Assembly: GCA_020629955.1 (NCBI GenBank)
Contig: JAHDCI010000007.1
Coordinates: 1-38,037, forward strand
Direction: 5' to 3'
Length of the DNA: 38,037 bases
Origin: Myxococcota bacterium
GTDB lineage: Bacteria; Myxococcota_A; Polyangia; Polyangiales; Houyiibacteriaceae
In this document: piece by piece, positions 23,611-33,434 of the stretch
Layout of the letters: each line of letters starts with the position of its first letter
How positions within the stretch are numbered: the stretch's first letter is position 1
Translations under genes and position numbers: made by a program
Notes under the pieces: model-generated
The model's database searches: none
What the model was told of the DNA's origin: nothing
Seen by the model: the letters and a program-made list of their open reading frames with translations, nothing else

Positions 23611-26208
23611 ATGGGCGCAATCACACCATCAGAGGATCCTGGCGCAGCAAGCTTTGAAGCTCGCGAAAATCCAGAGGAGCGCTCTCGCGCCGAGGAAGCA
23701 ATTCGACTCAGAGCTGCTCGCGATATCGCGCTGGTTTCAACACCGGCGCTCGGAACGCTCTACCTCGTGATGACGCTCTACTTCGTCATCGCTCCACCTC
23801 GACAGCCGGCGTGGCTTTTCGGTCTTCTTTGTGGGACCGCAGCGACCATCTTGCTTGGCGCACGGCTACTATTCTCACGGAAGCCGGAGAGCCTGACCCT
23901 CGCCGGCCCCATCACGAGCGCGGTCGGAGGAGCACACGCGTTGCTGTATATCGCGTTCTCAGGAGACCTCCGGATCACCTGTCTCTTGATGATCGTAATC
24001 GTTGGAACGGGAGCCTTGATGCAAGGGCGACGCGAGACAATCTTTCTCGCCTGTGGTCTCGGCATCGCATGGGTTCCCATCTCTTACAGCCTCGGCGCCG
24101 AACCGAGCGAATGGCGCGTCTTTGGGATCATGCTCGCATCCGCGGTGCTCCTCGCTCTCCTCGTCCACGGACAGTGGAATCGCTATCTATTCGCGTTCCG
24201 AGCGCAGGTTGCACGGGCGAACAATGCTCGCGACAAGGCCGAGTCGATGGTGAGCGAACTTGCGACAGCGAGAGATCAGGCGCTCGCTTCGGTGGAAGCA
24301 AAGCAGCGATTCCTGGCGCACATGAGCCATGAGATCCGCACCCCTTTGAACGGGATTTTGGGCATGTTGCAGCTCATCCCGACCGAGCGACTCGCTCCGG
24401 ATGATCGGAGCCGTCTTGAGGCGGTCGGCCGCTCCGGAGACACCCTACTCGCCATCGTGAACGACCTACTCGATCTTTCTCGGATCGAGGCCGGATCGAT
24501 CGCCCTGGAGACGATCGGCTTCGACCTGGGTCAGGTCATCGAAGAGGTGACCGCAAATCATTCGGCGGCGGCCTTCGGGAAAGAAATCGAACTCTCCGTC
24601 GATGTCGATCCCGACCTTCCGCGACGCGTATTCGGGGACCCTCTCCGGATCCGGCAAGTCGCCACGAACCTCGTCAGCAACGCAATCAAGTTTACGTCCG
24701 AGGGCGAAGTTATCGTCAGCCTTGCCAGCGAGGAGAAAGAGAACGGTACGTTGTTTGTCCTCTCCGTCTCGGACACCGGGGTTGGGATGAGCCCGGAGGA
24801 GCAAAAACGGGTCTTTCAGCCATTCACTCAAGCCGACGATTCCACCACTCGAAAGTTCGGCGGAACCGGGCTCGGTCTCTCGATCGCGCGACAGCTCATT
24901 GAGCTTATGGGTGGAAGCATCGGGCTGGAGAGCGCAAAGGGAGTTGGCTCGACGTTTCGAGTCGAGGTTACCCTGGAGACCGATGAAGACGCCTCGATGC
25001 TCGGCGGCGGCAATGACCTCGTCCTCGACGGGGCGAAGATTATGGTGCTCGATGCGAATCGGCGTGCGGCCCGGTCCGTGATGCAGCATCTCGAAGCATG
25101 GGGCGTGCGAACCATTCTCGTTGGCAACGTCACCGAAGCTTCCCAACGGCTCGAAAATGAGACCCGCGACGGCGTCCCGGTCTCCGTCATTGTCGCGGAC
25201 GTCCGGACTCTTGGAAGCGACTGGCTTGAGAGCATCGAGGAGTTTTCGAAGTTACCGGCATATGGCGGGCCGAGAGTTGTTCTTCTGAGTGCCGCCGCTG
25301 TCGAACCGGACACTTTCGAACGGTCCACAGCCGTTTCGCTCCTTTCGAAACCAGTCCAGCGAAAACGGCTTCTTGAGGAAGTCGCGAGCGCGCACGAGGC
25401 CCCTCCACATCATCGCGACTCCCTGACGATGATCCCGAAGAAGAAGTCTTCGCGGAGCACCGAGAGCTCCCCCTCCACCGGACATGAAATCTTGGTTGTG
25501 GAGGACCAGGAAATGAACTGGCTTGTCGCAGATGGATTCTTGCGGCGTCTTGGGTATCTCGGAACTCGCGCGGAGAACGGGAAAGCCGGGATCGAACGAC
25601 TCTTCGTCGACCCGAGCCGTTTCTCGATGGTCCTCATGGACTGTCAGATGCCGGTTCTGGACGGGTACGCCGCTGCGGCGAAAATACGCGAAATCGAAGC
25701 TGCGCGGGAACTCCCAAGAACCCCGATCGTGGCCCTGACAGCGCACGCACTTCCCGAAGAGCGTGACAAAGCGCTCGCCGCGGGGATGGATCACTATCTC
25801 GTCAAGCCGCTCGAGATGCTGAGCTTGCGGGCTGCACTTCGCCAATTTTGTCCCGGAGGGACGGCGCTCGATCCCGATCGCGCTCGGGAGATTCGACGGC
25901 TCCGCACCCCAGAGCGCAGCCAGATTATTGACGAGACCCTGGCGGCACTGCACGCGCACGTCGCTGCGCTAGAAGAGCAGCGGATCGACGGGGAGACACT
26001 CGCGAGAGAGCTTCGCGAAACCGCCGTCGCGATCGGAGCGCTGCGCCTCGCCGAGGTTGCGCTCGAATACGAGGAGCGTCCTAGCGCGAGGGCTGAGCTC
26101 GCTCCGGTACTCAAAAGTGAGATTCGGCGGGTCAAGGTCGCACTCGAGGTGATTCGATCGCGTTCTACCGACGGGAGCAGCGTGCTGCCTGTGCCGAACC
26201 GCGGCTGA
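23611..26208 (+). CDS. Hybrid sensor histidine kinase with two receiver domains and an HPt-like tail
   Basis: The 865-residue protein has about six N-terminal membrane helices (40-190) and a coiled linker. A HisKA domain follows with the phosphorylated His240 (AHMSHEIRTPLNG), then HATPase_c with N box NLVSNAIKF, G1 DTGVGMSPEE and G2 GGTGLGLSIARQL. A degenerate receiver (about 475-600) has a candidate Asp530 but lacks the usual acidic pair. The second receiver (about 628-745) looks complete: VVEDQEMN, Asp677 in LMDCQMPVLDG, the TA pair in VALTAH, and Lys in YLVKP. The last 80 residues resemble an HPt bundle (LRETAVAIGALRLAEVALEYE), but the phosphate-accepting His is replaced. It follows tgpA by 98 bp. 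The partner and signal are unknown. Confidence 0.92.
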   Translation: MGAITPSEDPGAASFEARENPEERSRAEEAIRLRAARDIALVSTPALGTLYLVMTLYFVIAPPRQPAWLFGLLCGTAATILLGARLLFSRKPESLTLAGPITSAVGGAHALLYIAFSGDLRITCLLMIVIVGTGALMQGRRETIFLACGLGIAWVPISYSLGAEPSEWRVFGIMLASAVLLALLVHGQWNRYLFAFRAQVARANNARDKAESMVSELATARDQALASVEAKQRFLAHMSHEIRTPLNGILGMLQLIPTERLAPDDRSRLEAVGRSGDTLLAIVNDLLDLSRIEAGSIALETIGFDLGQVIEEVTANHSAAAFGKEIELSVDVDPDLPRRVFGDPLRIRQVATNLVSNAIKFTSEGEVIVSLASEEKENGTLFVLSVSDTGVGMSPEEQKRVFQPFTQADDSTTRKFGGTGLGLSIARQLIELMGGSIGLESAKGVGSTFRVEVTLETDEDASMLGGGNDLVLDGAKIMVLDANRRAARSVMQHLEAWGVRTILVGNVTEASQRLENETRDGVPVSVIVADVRTLGSDWLESIEEFSKLPAYGGPRVVLLSAAAVEPDTFERSTAVSLLSKPVQRKRLLEEVASAHEAPPHHRDSLTMIPKKKSSRSTESSPSTGHEILVVEDQEMNWLVADGFLRRLGYLGTRAENGKAGIERLFVDPSRFSMVLMDCQMPVLDGYAAAAKIREIEAARELPRTPIVALTAHALPEERDKALAAGMDHYLVKPLEMLSLRAALRQFCPGGTALDPDRAREIRRLRTPERSQIIDETLAALHAHVAALEEQRIDGETLARELRETAVAIGALRLAEVALEYEERPSARAELAPVLKSEIRRVKVALEVIRSRSTDGSSVLPVPNRG

Positions 26209-26332
26209 CTTTTTTCGGCGAACGGTTTGGCGAAAGTCAGGCTTGCGAGGGAGCGAAGGTCTGCTCTAACTTCGCCCCGTGTCGATTCAGCTCCCGGAAC
26301 TCTCACGCGCGCCTCTTTCTACCGAAGGAGCA

Positions 26333-27376
26333 ATGCATCCATCTCCATTCTTTGCGGTAGAGTTCGATCCGGCGACGCGTGAGTTGCTCCTGCTCGATCA
26401 ACTGAAGCTCCCGAATGAGGTTGCCTACCGACGGCTAGCGGAACCGGATGAGGCCGCGGAGGCAATTCGCGAGATGGTGGTTCGAGGCGCTCCCGCGATC
26501 GGGATCACGGCGGCGTACGCTCTCGCCATGACCGCCGCCCGGGTCGAGGGTGACGCAGCGACGTTTCTTTTGGTCCACGGGGGAGCGTGCCGCGTGCTAG
26601 GCAACACGCGTCCGACGGCCGTAAACCTCGCTTGGGCGATTTCGCGGATGAGCCGAACGGCGGCGGATGCCGCCAAACTCGCCCCCAAAGAGCGCTACCA
26701 ACGAATGTTGGACGAGGCGGAGTCGATTCATCGCGAAGACCTTCAAGCATGTCGAGCGATGGGTGCTCTCGGCGCATTGGACGTCCCCCAGAAAGCGACG
26801 ATTCTCACTCACTGCAACACTGGGGCTCTCGCGACCGGCGGATTCGGTACCGCACTCGGCGTAATTCGCGCTGCCCGAGAAGCCGGAAAAGAGATCCGCG
26901 TGCTCGCGAGTGAAACCCGCCCCTATCTGCAAGGAGCGCGGCTCACGTCCTGGGAGCTGCATCAAGACGGCATCGAGGTGGAAGTCATCACCGACAATAT
27001 GGTCGGGCATTTTTTGAAGCAGGGCGAGGTCGACTTTGTTGTGGTTGGCTCGGACCGAATCGCGAAGAACGGCGACGTCGCAAATAAGATCGGAACCTAC
27101 GGACTTGCCGTGCTTGCAAACCACCACGGTGTTCCATTCACGGTCGCCGCTCCGTGGAGCACGGTCGACATCCGCACCGCAACGGGCGATTCGATTCCAA
27201 TCGAGGAGCGTAGCCGCGGAGAAGTCGCGGAAGTCGGCAATCGGACGCTTGTCGCCGAAGGTATCGGCTGCCGCCATCCTGCCTTCGACATCACTCCCGC
27301 AAGCCTTATCGATGCCATTTACACCGAGCGTGGCAAGATTTCGCCGAAGCAGGGTGAGATGATTACGTCCCTCTAA
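26333..27376 (+). CDS. mtnA: S-methyl-5-thioribose-1-phosphate isomerase
   Basis: The 347-residue enzyme converts 5-methylthioribose-1-phosphate to 5-methylthioribulose-1-phosphate in methionine salvage. Family marks are LLLLDQLKLPNEVAYRRL near the start, MVVRGAPAIGITAAYALAM, the catalytic cysteine in LTHCNTGALATGG, RPYLQGARLTSWEL, TDNMVGHF, and the catalytic aspartate in VVVGSDRIAKNGDVANKIGTY. The ATG at 26333 is preferred because AAGGAG lies just before it, although the spacing is short. A GTG at 26279 would add 18 residues (SIQLPELSRAPL...) with no ribosome-binding site. No other salvage genes are next to it. It is convergent with the GFA-like gene. Confidence 0.94.
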   Translation: MHPSPFFAVEFDPATRELLLLDQLKLPNEVAYRRLAEPDEAAEAIREMVVRGAPAIGITAAYALAMTAARVEGDAATFLLVHGGACRVLGNTRPTAVNLAWAISRMSRTAADAAKLAPKERYQRMLDEAESIHREDLQACRAMGALGALDVPQKATILTHCNTGALATGGFGTALGVIRAAREAGKEIRVLASETRPYLQGARLTSWELHQDGIEVEVITDNMVGHFLKQGEVDFVVVGSDRIAKNGDVANKIGTYGLAVLANHHGVPFTVAAPWSTVDIRTATGDSIPIEERSRGEVAEVGNRTLVAEGIGCRHPAFDITPASLIDAIYTERGKISPKQGEMITSL

Positions 27377-27438
27377 AAGCCGGGGCTCGCACTCTACATC
27401 GATACGAGCCGGAGAAGCGGACGGCGGTTGAGCGCATG

Positions 27439-27469
27439 AAAAAACCGCGAGGCGACGCCAGGCGTTTTT
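27439..27469. terminator. Candidate bidirectional terminator between mtnA and the GFA-like gene
   Basis: Between the two convergent genes lies a run of six A, then CCGC, an inner GGCG-AC-GCC hairpin, GCG and five T. The arms pair imperfectly (one bulged C), but A and T tracts flank the stem on both sides, as expected for a two-way terminator serving both genes. Confidence 0.5.
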
Positions 27470-27479
27470 CGCGAGACCG

Positions 27480-28100
27480 CTAGGCGACTCTTCTTGCGCG
27501 CACGTCCTGAAGAAGCCCTTGCCGTTCTTCTTTCGTGAGCACCGTTGGGGTGCGCGAGACGTCCCCAGATGCGTCAAAGAAGGGCGAGGGTTTCGCTCGG
27601 CCGATCAGGGTATCTTTTGCAAGCTTGGGGAAGATCCGCAGCATCAGCGAAATGGGAACCTTTGCGTGTGCTTTGCCCGTGATCGGACCGACCGCGTGCG
27701 AGCCAAAGAGCTTTCCTCGGAGAGGTCCGATGGCCTCCGTGAGTTCTCCCGTTTCACTTTGAAGGCAGCTGTGACTCAAGCCCACGAAAGCGGCGCGTCG
27801 CGAGCGCATCGTATTGCCAATGGGGGTGCGGCAACACGAGGCATACCAGCGATAAGGTCCGCTCGGACTCAACTGTGCGCAGGCGAGATGATTCTCACCG
27901 GCTTCGATGTTGACTGCGGCCGGGTAAGTCTGAAAGACCGCGCTCCCGCCAGCCTCGTCTAGCCAGTTTTCCGCATTGCCAAGCCAGTGAGCATACGTCT
28001 GGCAGTCCTCACACATGCAAACCATGTAGTCACCGGCGGGCGCGTTCTCGACCCGGCCGCGTAGCTGACCACAACTACAAGTCAGACTAAGGGTACTCAT
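27480..28100 (-). CDS. GFA-like zinc-binding protein (DUF6151-type)
   Basis: The 206-residue protein begins STLSLTCSCGQLRGRV and continues with CMCEDCQTYAHWLG and, later, WYASCCRTPIGN. These paired cysteines are laid out as in the GFA (glutathione-dependent formaldehyde-activating-like) family, where they bind zinc. The later part (FVGLSHSCLQ, then a basic tail) fits the longer DUF6151-like group. The function is not known; the GFA name is historical. The second of two in-frame ATG codons (28100) has a better distance to GAGAG than the first (28106). It follows the biotin carboxylase gene by a few bases on the same strand, so they form an operon, and it ends at a shared bidirectional terminator with mtnA. 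Confidence 0.72.
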   Translation of the reverse strand: MSTLSLTCSCGQLRGRVENAPAGDYMVCMCEDCQTYAHWLGNAENWLDEAGGSAVFQTYPAAVNIEAGENHLACAQLSPSGPYRWYASCCRTPIGNTMRSRRAAFVGLSHSCLQSETGELTEAIGPLRGKLFGSHAVGPITGKAHAKVPISLMLRIFPKLAKDTLIGRAKPSPFFDASGDVSRTPTVLTKEERQGLLQDVRARRVA

Positions 28101-28112
28101 CGGCATCGACTC

Positions 28113-29630
28113 TCAGTGACGAAGGGTGCCGCCGAGCCACCATGGTGAACGGCCACCACCAGAGCTCGCTGTGCCCGAGCGAGCCGCGGGAAGCTGTGCC
28201 GCTTCTTCCTTCGCTTGGAATACCGCGGCGGCGATCGAGAGCCATTTCGCATCTTCGCCGGAAAGTGGAGTGGCCTTGCAGAGCGTATCTTCGTTCGCGG
28301 CGATGAAGCCGGTATCGTAGTCGCCTTTCTGAAAGGCTTCGTTTTCCACAAGCGCGAGGTGAAAAGGAAGATTGGTTTTGATCCCACAGACCACGTACTC
28401 GCCAAGGGCCCGACGAAGCCGGTCGACTGCGAGCTCCCGCGTCGGCGCCCACACGCAGAGTTTTGAAATCAACGGGTCGTAACTCGGGCTGATCTCCGCA
28501 CCTTCGTACGCGCCGGAATCATCTCGGATCCCCGGCCCAGAGGGCTGCCGAAGCCGAGCGATTTTGCCCGGGCTGGGCATGAAGCCCATGTGCGGGTCCT
28601 CCGCATAAACCCGACATTCGAAAGCGTGCCCGCGAGCGACGATATCACTCTGCGCGTATCCGAGTTCCTCGCCCGCCGCGACTCGCACCTGCTCACGTAC
28701 CAAGTCAATCCCAGTAATAAGCTCCGTAATCGGATGCTCCACCTGAAGGCGCGTATTCATCTCCAGGAAGTAGAACGAGCCATCCTCACCAAGGAGGAAC
28801 TCAACGGTTCCTGCCCCGACGTAGTTGACGGCTTTCGCCGCCCGAACGGCAACCGCGCCCATCTCATCGACAATGTCCCGACGCTCGCGGAGCGCAGGCG
28901 ACGGGGTCTCCTCAACGACCTTCTGATGTCGGCGCTGAATCGAGCAATCACGTTCGAAGAGGTGCACGCAATTGCCATGGCCGTCGGCGAGAACCTGAAT
29001 CTCGACATGGCGAGGACGAATGATGGCCTTCTCGACGTAGACGGTGTCATCGCCGAAAGACTTCGCGGCCTCGGAACGAGCACGCTCAAGTGAGGAGGCA
29101 AGGTCCTCTTCTCGCTCCACGAGGCGCATGCCTTTACCACCTCCGCCAGCGGAGGCCTTTAGCATCACGGGATAGCCAAGCTCGCGTGCGGATTTCTTAA
29201 GGTCCTCGACGTCCCCCGCGTCCGCTCCGGGAACAACGGGAACGCCCGCTTCGATCATCTTCGCACGCGCTGCGGTCTTGCTGCCCATCGCCTCCATCGC
29301 CTCGGGCGACGGACCGATAAATGTGACGCCGGCATCTGTGCAAGCTCGTACAAACGACGCATTTTCGCTGAGAAAACCATATCCCGGATGGATGGCATCG
29401 GCTCCCGTCGCTGCCACCGCGGCGAGGATATTCTCCTGCACGAGGTAGCTCTCGCTGCTCGGCGTTGGGCCAACGTAAACGGCCTCGTCGGCCATGCGCA
29501 CGTGCAGCGCTTCCCGATCCGCATCGCTGTAAACAGCGACGGAGGCGATATTCATCTCCTTGAGTGAGCGAATCACGCGGCAGGCGATTTCACCCCGGTT
29601 GGCGACAAGTACTTTTGCGATCGTTGGCAT
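28113..29630 (-). CDS. accC: Biotin carboxylase subunit of an acyl-CoA carboxylase
   Basis: The 505-residue protein is the ATP-grasp biotin carboxylase that carboxylates biotin on a carrier protein, using ATP and bicarbonate. Signatures: VLVANRGEIACRVIRSL at the start, GYGFLSENA, the glycine loop MLKASAGGGGKGMRLV, ERDCSIQRRHQKVVEETPSP with catalytic residues, EMNTRLQVEHPITE, and ISPSYDPLISKL. E. coli AccC has 449 residues; here about 45 extra C-terminal residues are low in complexity and contain no biotin-attachment MKM motif. No accB or carboxyltransferase gene is adjacent, so it could serve acetyl- or propionyl-CoA carboxylase. It is divergent from the L,D-transpeptidase gene. Confidence 0.92.
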   Translation of the reverse strand: MPTIAKVLVANRGEIACRVIRSLKEMNIASVAVYSDADREALHVRMADEAVYVGPTPSSESYLVQENILAAVAATGADAIHPGYGFLSENASFVRACTDAGVTFIGPSPEAMEAMGSKTAARAKMIEAGVPVVPGADAGDVEDLKKSARELGYPVMLKASAGGGGKGMRLVEREEDLASSLERARSEAAKSFGDDTVYVEKAIIRPRHVEIQVLADGHGNCVHLFERDCSIQRRHQKVVEETPSPALRERRDIVDEMGAVAVRAAKAVNYVGAGTVEFLLGEDGSFYFLEMNTRLQVEHPITELITGIDLVREQVRVAAGEELGYAQSDIVARGHAFECRVYAEDPHMGFMPSPGKIARLRQPSGPGIRDDSGAYEGAEISPSYDPLISKLCVWAPTRELAVDRLRRALGEYVVCGIKTNLPFHLALVENEAFQKGDYDTGFIAANEDTLCKATPLSGEDAKWLSIAAAVFQAKEEAAQLPAARSGTASSGGGRSPWWLGGTLRH

Positions 29631-29683
29631 GTGCGAACCTTGTCAAAATCCCCCTGAAATTCAACCTTTTTGGACGAGTTCGA

Positions 29684-29715
29684 GGCTCGCAAAATCGCTC
29701 AATCCAAGGCGAGCC
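29684..29715. promoter_or_regulatory. Inverted repeat in the accC / L,D-transpeptidase divergent promoter
   Basis: GGCTCGC (29684-29690) faces a perfect GCGAGCC (29709-29715) with 18 bases between, in the middle of the 143-bp divergent interval. The interval is the only possible promoter region for both genes, so an operator is plausible, but a 7-bp dyad can also arise by chance in GC-rich DNA. Confidence 0.25.
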
Positions 29716-29773
29716 CATCTCAACACCCGGAAAACACGGCCGAATCGAGAACCCCTGATAGAATGCAGGGGTG

Positions 29774-31078
29774 ATGGGTTTATTTTCGCCCCGAGGTCGA
29801 CGTCCTCGCGTACGCGCCGGCATCTTCGTCTGCATCGCAGCGGTCGGTCTATTGGCATGGGGTAACCCGCGAGGCGAGGCACAACGAGCGCGTGTTTTGC
29901 GGATCGGAAACCAGCTACCGCCGCCGCCCGCCGGAGCGCGAAGTGTTGAAGTTCGTCATGCGGATGCTCCCGTTTTTCTCGCCCCCCGCCGCGGAGCGTT
30001 TCGGCGCGGCACCCTCGCCTATCGGGCACGCTTTCCGATCTTGCGGAGAGTGGCCGGAGACGGATGCTCGACTCGTACCTGGGTCGAGATCGAAGAGAGC
30101 GTGTTCGTTTGCGAGAACGATATTCAATACGTGCGGGGAGAACCGGAAGCCTCACCCTATCCGCGGCTTCCCGAAGGACGATTGCTCCCCTACGACTACG
30201 CCTTTGTCTCCGTAGACGGTGCCCCGGCCTATGCTGATCCCCACGACTATTTCGCCGACGAATACTACGAAGCCATGGGTGCGGGGTTTGGCGTGATCGT
30301 CACCGGGCGCCGTCACTTCGAAGGCATCTCTTTTTCGCGAACGCGAAGGGGACTTTGGATCGAATCGAATGTCTTGCGACACGCTCGCGGCAGCTCCTTT
30401 CGCGGGGTTGAGATCGAAAACGCTGCAGCAGACACGCGCTTCGGCTTTGTGCGTCCCCGACACGCCAATCTCTTTCCGAGAGCGAGAGCAGGACGCGCGG
30501 TCGCCCAGGTAGGGAGGCGACAGGTCGTGCGAGTGACGGGGGAAGAGCGCCGAATGCTCGCGCTCGACGATGGGCGCTATATCCGGCGCCGAGATGTCGC
30601 GCTGATGGACCGGGCCACAGAGCTTCCGGAGGGCGTCCCAGAGAACGGTAGATGGCTCGACGTGGATATCAGCGAACAGGTCCTCGTCGCGTACGAAGGC
30701 CTCTCTCCCCGTTTTGCGACACTCGTCAGCACCGGCCGCAACCGACGATCGCATGCCACGCCTCTCGGCGCGCATCGCATCTGGATCAAACTCGCGTTTA
30801 GCGACATGGACGACCTCGAACGAGACAATGTCTCTCGGAACTACGCGATCGAACGCGTGCCGTGGGTGCAGTATTTTGAGGGCAGCAACGGCTTGCACGC
30901 GGCCTTTTGGCACGATGATTTCGGACGCCGAAAGAGTCACGGCTGCGTCAACCTCAGCCCACTCGACGCCCGGCGAATCTATAACTTCACGTCACCCATC
31001 GTGCCCGATGGATGGAGCGCCATCTTCCCTCGGCCGGCGAGCGACGAATATGCCTCGATCGTGAACGTTCATCCGTAG
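29774..31078 (+). CDS. Exported L,D-transpeptidase (YkuD domain)
   Basis: The 434-residue protein has a basic N-terminus and a signal-anchor helix (about 15-30, AGIFVCIAAVGLLAW). Two SH3-like stretches follow, and then a YkuD domain from about residue 295 (GRWLDVDISEQVLVAYEG). The active-site motif is complete: HAAFWHDDF followed by SHGCVNLS with the catalytic cysteine at about 391. Such enzymes make 3-3 peptidoglycan cross-links or attach proteins to the wall in the periplasm. The start is an ATG at 29774, with a GTG directly before it. A TAGAAT box about 10 bp upstream of the ATG leaves little room for a leader. It converges on murC, another peptidoglycan gene, with 41 bp between stops. Confidence 0.88.
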   Translation: MGLFSPRGRRPRVRAGIFVCIAAVGLLAWGNPRGEAQRARVLRIGNQLPPPPAGARSVEVRHADAPVFLAPRRGAFRRGTLAYRARFPILRRVAGDGCSTRTWVEIEESVFVCENDIQYVRGEPEASPYPRLPEGRLLPYDYAFVSVDGAPAYADPHDYFADEYYEAMGAGFGVIVTGRRHFEGISFSRTRRGLWIESNVLRHARGSSFRGVEIENAAADTRFGFVRPRHANLFPRARAGRAVAQVGRRQVVRVTGEERRMLALDDGRYIRRRDVALMDRATELPEGVPENGRWLDVDISEQVLVAYEGLSPRFATLVSTGRNRRSHATPLGAHRIWIKLAFSDMDDLERDNVSRNYAIERVPWVQYFEGSNGLHAAFWHDDFGRRKSHGCVNLSPLDARRIYNFTSPIVPDGWSAIFPRPASDEYASIVNVHP

Positions 31079-31119
31079 TTCGCTTCGCGCACAGAAACGG
31101 GGCTCCAGAACGGAACGCT

Positions 31120-32508
31120 CTACGCGTTGATGAGCGAGAGAAACTCAGGTCCGGTCTTGGTGATGTCGCCGGCTCCAAGCGTAATCACGATATCGCCGGG
31201 CTGAACGCGCTCGCGGATCGCTGCGGCAAGATTCTCCCGCTTCGCAACATGCGTGACGTCGCGGTGACCGTGTGCGCGAATCGAAGTGACCAGCGCGTCG
31301 CTCGTCGCCCCTTCACGCGGCTTTTCACCGGCCGCGTAGACATCGCAAAGCAAGAGCACGTCAGCGCGGTTAAACGCGCGCGTTAACTCATCAAAGCAAT
31401 GCTCGGTTCGACTGTAGCGATGTGGCTGAAACGCGGCGATGATGCGGCGTCCGTAAGCGCGTTGAGCCGCCTCAAGGGTCGCGACGACTTCGGTTGGGTG
31501 ATGACCGTAGTCATCGATGACAACCACGGGCTCGCCCTCGCCCACCGAAACTTCACCGCGAATCGTGAAACGTCGCTGCACTCCCCCGAACGTCCGAAGT
31601 CCTTCTCGGACCTCGTCCATCGGCACATGAAGCTCATCGGCCACAACGATCGTCGCGAGCGCATTGCGCACGTTATGAATGCCCGGCATCCGAACTTCGA
31701 AACGTCCCAATGATTCTCCACGGCGAACGACCTCGAAATCGACCGAGAGGCCGTTCACGCGGGGGTCCCGAGCCCGGTAGTCTGCCTGCGCTGCAAGGCC
31801 ATATGTGGCCGTTCGCTTTTCGATTTTGGGTAGGATGGCCTGCAGATGCGGGCTATCAAGACAACCGACCACCAGTCCGTAGAAGGGGACGCGGTTCGCG
31901 AAGTTCACAAACGCAGCCTGAACGCCTTCGAGGTCGCCGTAATGATCAAGGTGCTCGGGATCGATATTCGTGATGACGGCGATGCCGGGGGTGAGATGGA
32001 GGAACGAGCCATCCGATTCGTCGGCTTCCGCAACCAGCAGGTCTCCTCCACCGGAGGCCGCACCAGACCCAAGCGCGTTTAGCTTCCCGCCAATCACAAC
32101 GGTCGGGTCGAGCTTCGCGTGTCGAAGAACAGTCGCCACGAGCGATGTTGTCGTCGTCTTCCCGTGGGAACCCGCGATCGCAATGCCGTCTTTGAGACGC
32201 ATAAGCTCGCCGAGCATCTCCGCACGCGGAATGACGGGAATGAGCCGAGAGCGCGCTTCAACAATCTCAGGGTTGGTTTTCGGGACCGCCGATGAGAAGA
32301 CAACGACGTCAGCGCCCACCACGTTGGATTCGTGATGCCCCAGATAGCAGGTTGCGCCCTTCTCTTGCAGACGTTTCACGTAGTCGTTTTGCCGGAGGTC
32401 CGAGCCGGTCACGGTGAACCCATGGTCGATCAGGACCTCCGCGATGCCGCTCATCCCTACGCCGCCAACACCGACAAAGTGGATCCGATTGATTCGTCCC
32501 CGAAACAC
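31120..32508 (-). CDS. murC: UDP-N-acetylmuramate-L-alanine ligase
   Basis: The 462-residue cytoplasmic enzyme adds L-alanine to UDP-MurNAc, the first amino acid of the peptidoglycan stem. Family marks are [17 protein letters not shown] at the N-terminus, the P-loop [49 protein letters not shown], and [14 protein letters not shown] in the C-terminal domain. The length is typical. The gene is away from the usual division-and-wall cluster, being flanked by an L,D-transpeptidase gene (convergent) and an exported-protein gene (same strand, 15 bp upstream), with which it may share a transcript. Confidence 0.96.
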   Translation of the reverse strand: MFRGRINRIHFVGVGGVGMSGIAEVLIDHGFTVTGSDLRQNDYVKRLQEKGATCYLGHHESNVVGADVVVFSSAVPKTNPEIVEARSRLIPVIPRAEMLGELMRLKDGIAIAGSHGKTTTTSLVATVLRHAKLDPTVVIGGKLNALGSGAASGGGDLLVAEADESDGSFLHLTPGIAVITNIDPEHLDHYGDLEGVQAAFVNFANRVPFYGLVVGCLDSPHLQAILPKIEKRTATYGLAAQADYRARDPRVNGLSVDFEVVRRGESLGRFEVRMPGIHNVRNALATIVVADELHVPMDEVREGLRTFGGVQRRFTIRGEVSVGEGEPVVVIDDYGHHPTEVVATLEAAQRAYGRRIIAAFQPHRYSRTEHCFDELTRAFNRADVLLLCDVYAAGEKPREGATSDALVTSIRAHGHRDVTHVAKRENLAAAIRERVQPGDIVITLGAGDITKTGPEFLSLINA

Positions 32509-32523
32509 TTCGACTCTCCAGCT

Positions 32524-33393
32524 CTAGAATTCGAGGGTTGCGAGCGAGCCCGAGGGTGCGGGCTGTCGCAGAAGGAAGTACGCGCCCACACCCGCGCCGA
32601 CAACGACGGCACCGACCAAGAGCCCGACCCACCACTTCGAACCGGAAGCCTCTTCCTGCGGCGGAGTCGGTTCCTCAAGAACATTGCCAACCCCATCGCC
32701 GGTTGGGGTGGTCTGCGCGGGGACCGTCAAACGCATCGGCTCGGTTTCATCCCCAAGTTGGCCGAGGGGACTCATGGAGGGGGCCATCGCCACAAAATAG
32801 TATTCGATGACCTGTTCTTGCTGGGCGGGTCCGAAGAGCGGAACTCGGCCGCTCGCCACACCGTTTTCGACAGGCATCACAACACGCGCGAAGGCACCAT
32901 CGAGCGTTCGATAGGCCAACCGGATCTCAGCGACGGCATCCGCTCCCTGACTGACGGCGACTTCAAGCACAGGAGCTTCCCGCTCGCTCAGCAGCGGCGG
33001 TTGGTGGGCAAGCTCGACGTTCACCATCTCCGGATGGCGCTCGCGGGCACGCTGAAAAGCGGCCTGCACGCGTGGGCTCGCGTCGGGATCCGTGAGGCGA
33101 TGTCCGGGGTCGCGCGAGAAGAGAGTGTTGAGCACTCGATTCGCGTTTGCGTCATCTCGATTTGCGATCATCGCAATCGCTGTCGCCTCGAGAAACGCGT
33201 TGTGCTGCGCCGCCGTTAGATCGCCCCGAGAAAGCCCGGCCTCCGCACTTTGAATCGCCCCATCGTAGTCCGCGTGGAGGATCAACTCTCGGACCTGAGC
33301 CAGATGACTCTCCGCGTCGTCCTGCGCCTGAGAGGATCCAACGAGGAGGAGCACAAAGGCGAGAGCTCCGGCGACTCGAACGAGCGATTTCAT
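32524..33393 (-). CDS. Exported repeat-like protein with C-terminal membrane anchor
   Basis: The 289-residue protein begins with a clear signal peptide (MKSLVRVAGALAFVLLLVGSSQAQ, cleavage after AQA-like residues). Residues about 25-105 are helical and TPR-like (AQVRELILHADYDGAIQSAEAGL, HNAFLEATAIAMIA). A beta-rich part then describes PVLEVAVSQGADAVAEIRLAYR and ends with FVAMAPSM. A glycine- and valine-rich helix near 255-273 (WWVGLLVGAVVVGAGVGAYFLL) is a single membrane anchor close to the C-terminus. This layout is common among myxobacterial envelope proteins of unknown function. The ATG at 33393 is chosen because the signal peptide starts there. The upstream sequence runs into a palindromic repeat (33435-33598). 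Located 15 bp before murC on the same strand. Confidence 0.7.
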   Translation of the reverse strand: MKSLVRVAGALAFVLLLVGSSQAQDDAESHLAQVRELILHADYDGAIQSAEAGLSRGDLTAAQHNAFLEATAIAMIANRDDANANRVLNTLFSRDPGHRLTDPDASPRVQAAFQRARERHPEMVNVELAHQPPLLSEREAPVLEVAVSQGADAVAEIRLAYRTLDGAFARVVMPVENGVASGRVPLFGPAQQEQVIEYYFVAMAPSMSPLGQLGDETEPMRLTVPAQTTPTGDGVGNVLEEPTPPQEEASGSKWWVGLLVGAVVVGAGVGAYFLLRQPAPSGSLATLEF

Positions 33394-33434
33394 GGCATCC
33401 GTATAGCACAGCTTGGCCAGTTGACACCGCGCTT

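Noticed and set aside
32332-33219. 295-codon open frame on the plus strand
   Set aside because: It is antisense to murC and the exported protein gene, with no recognisable domain and no promoter.
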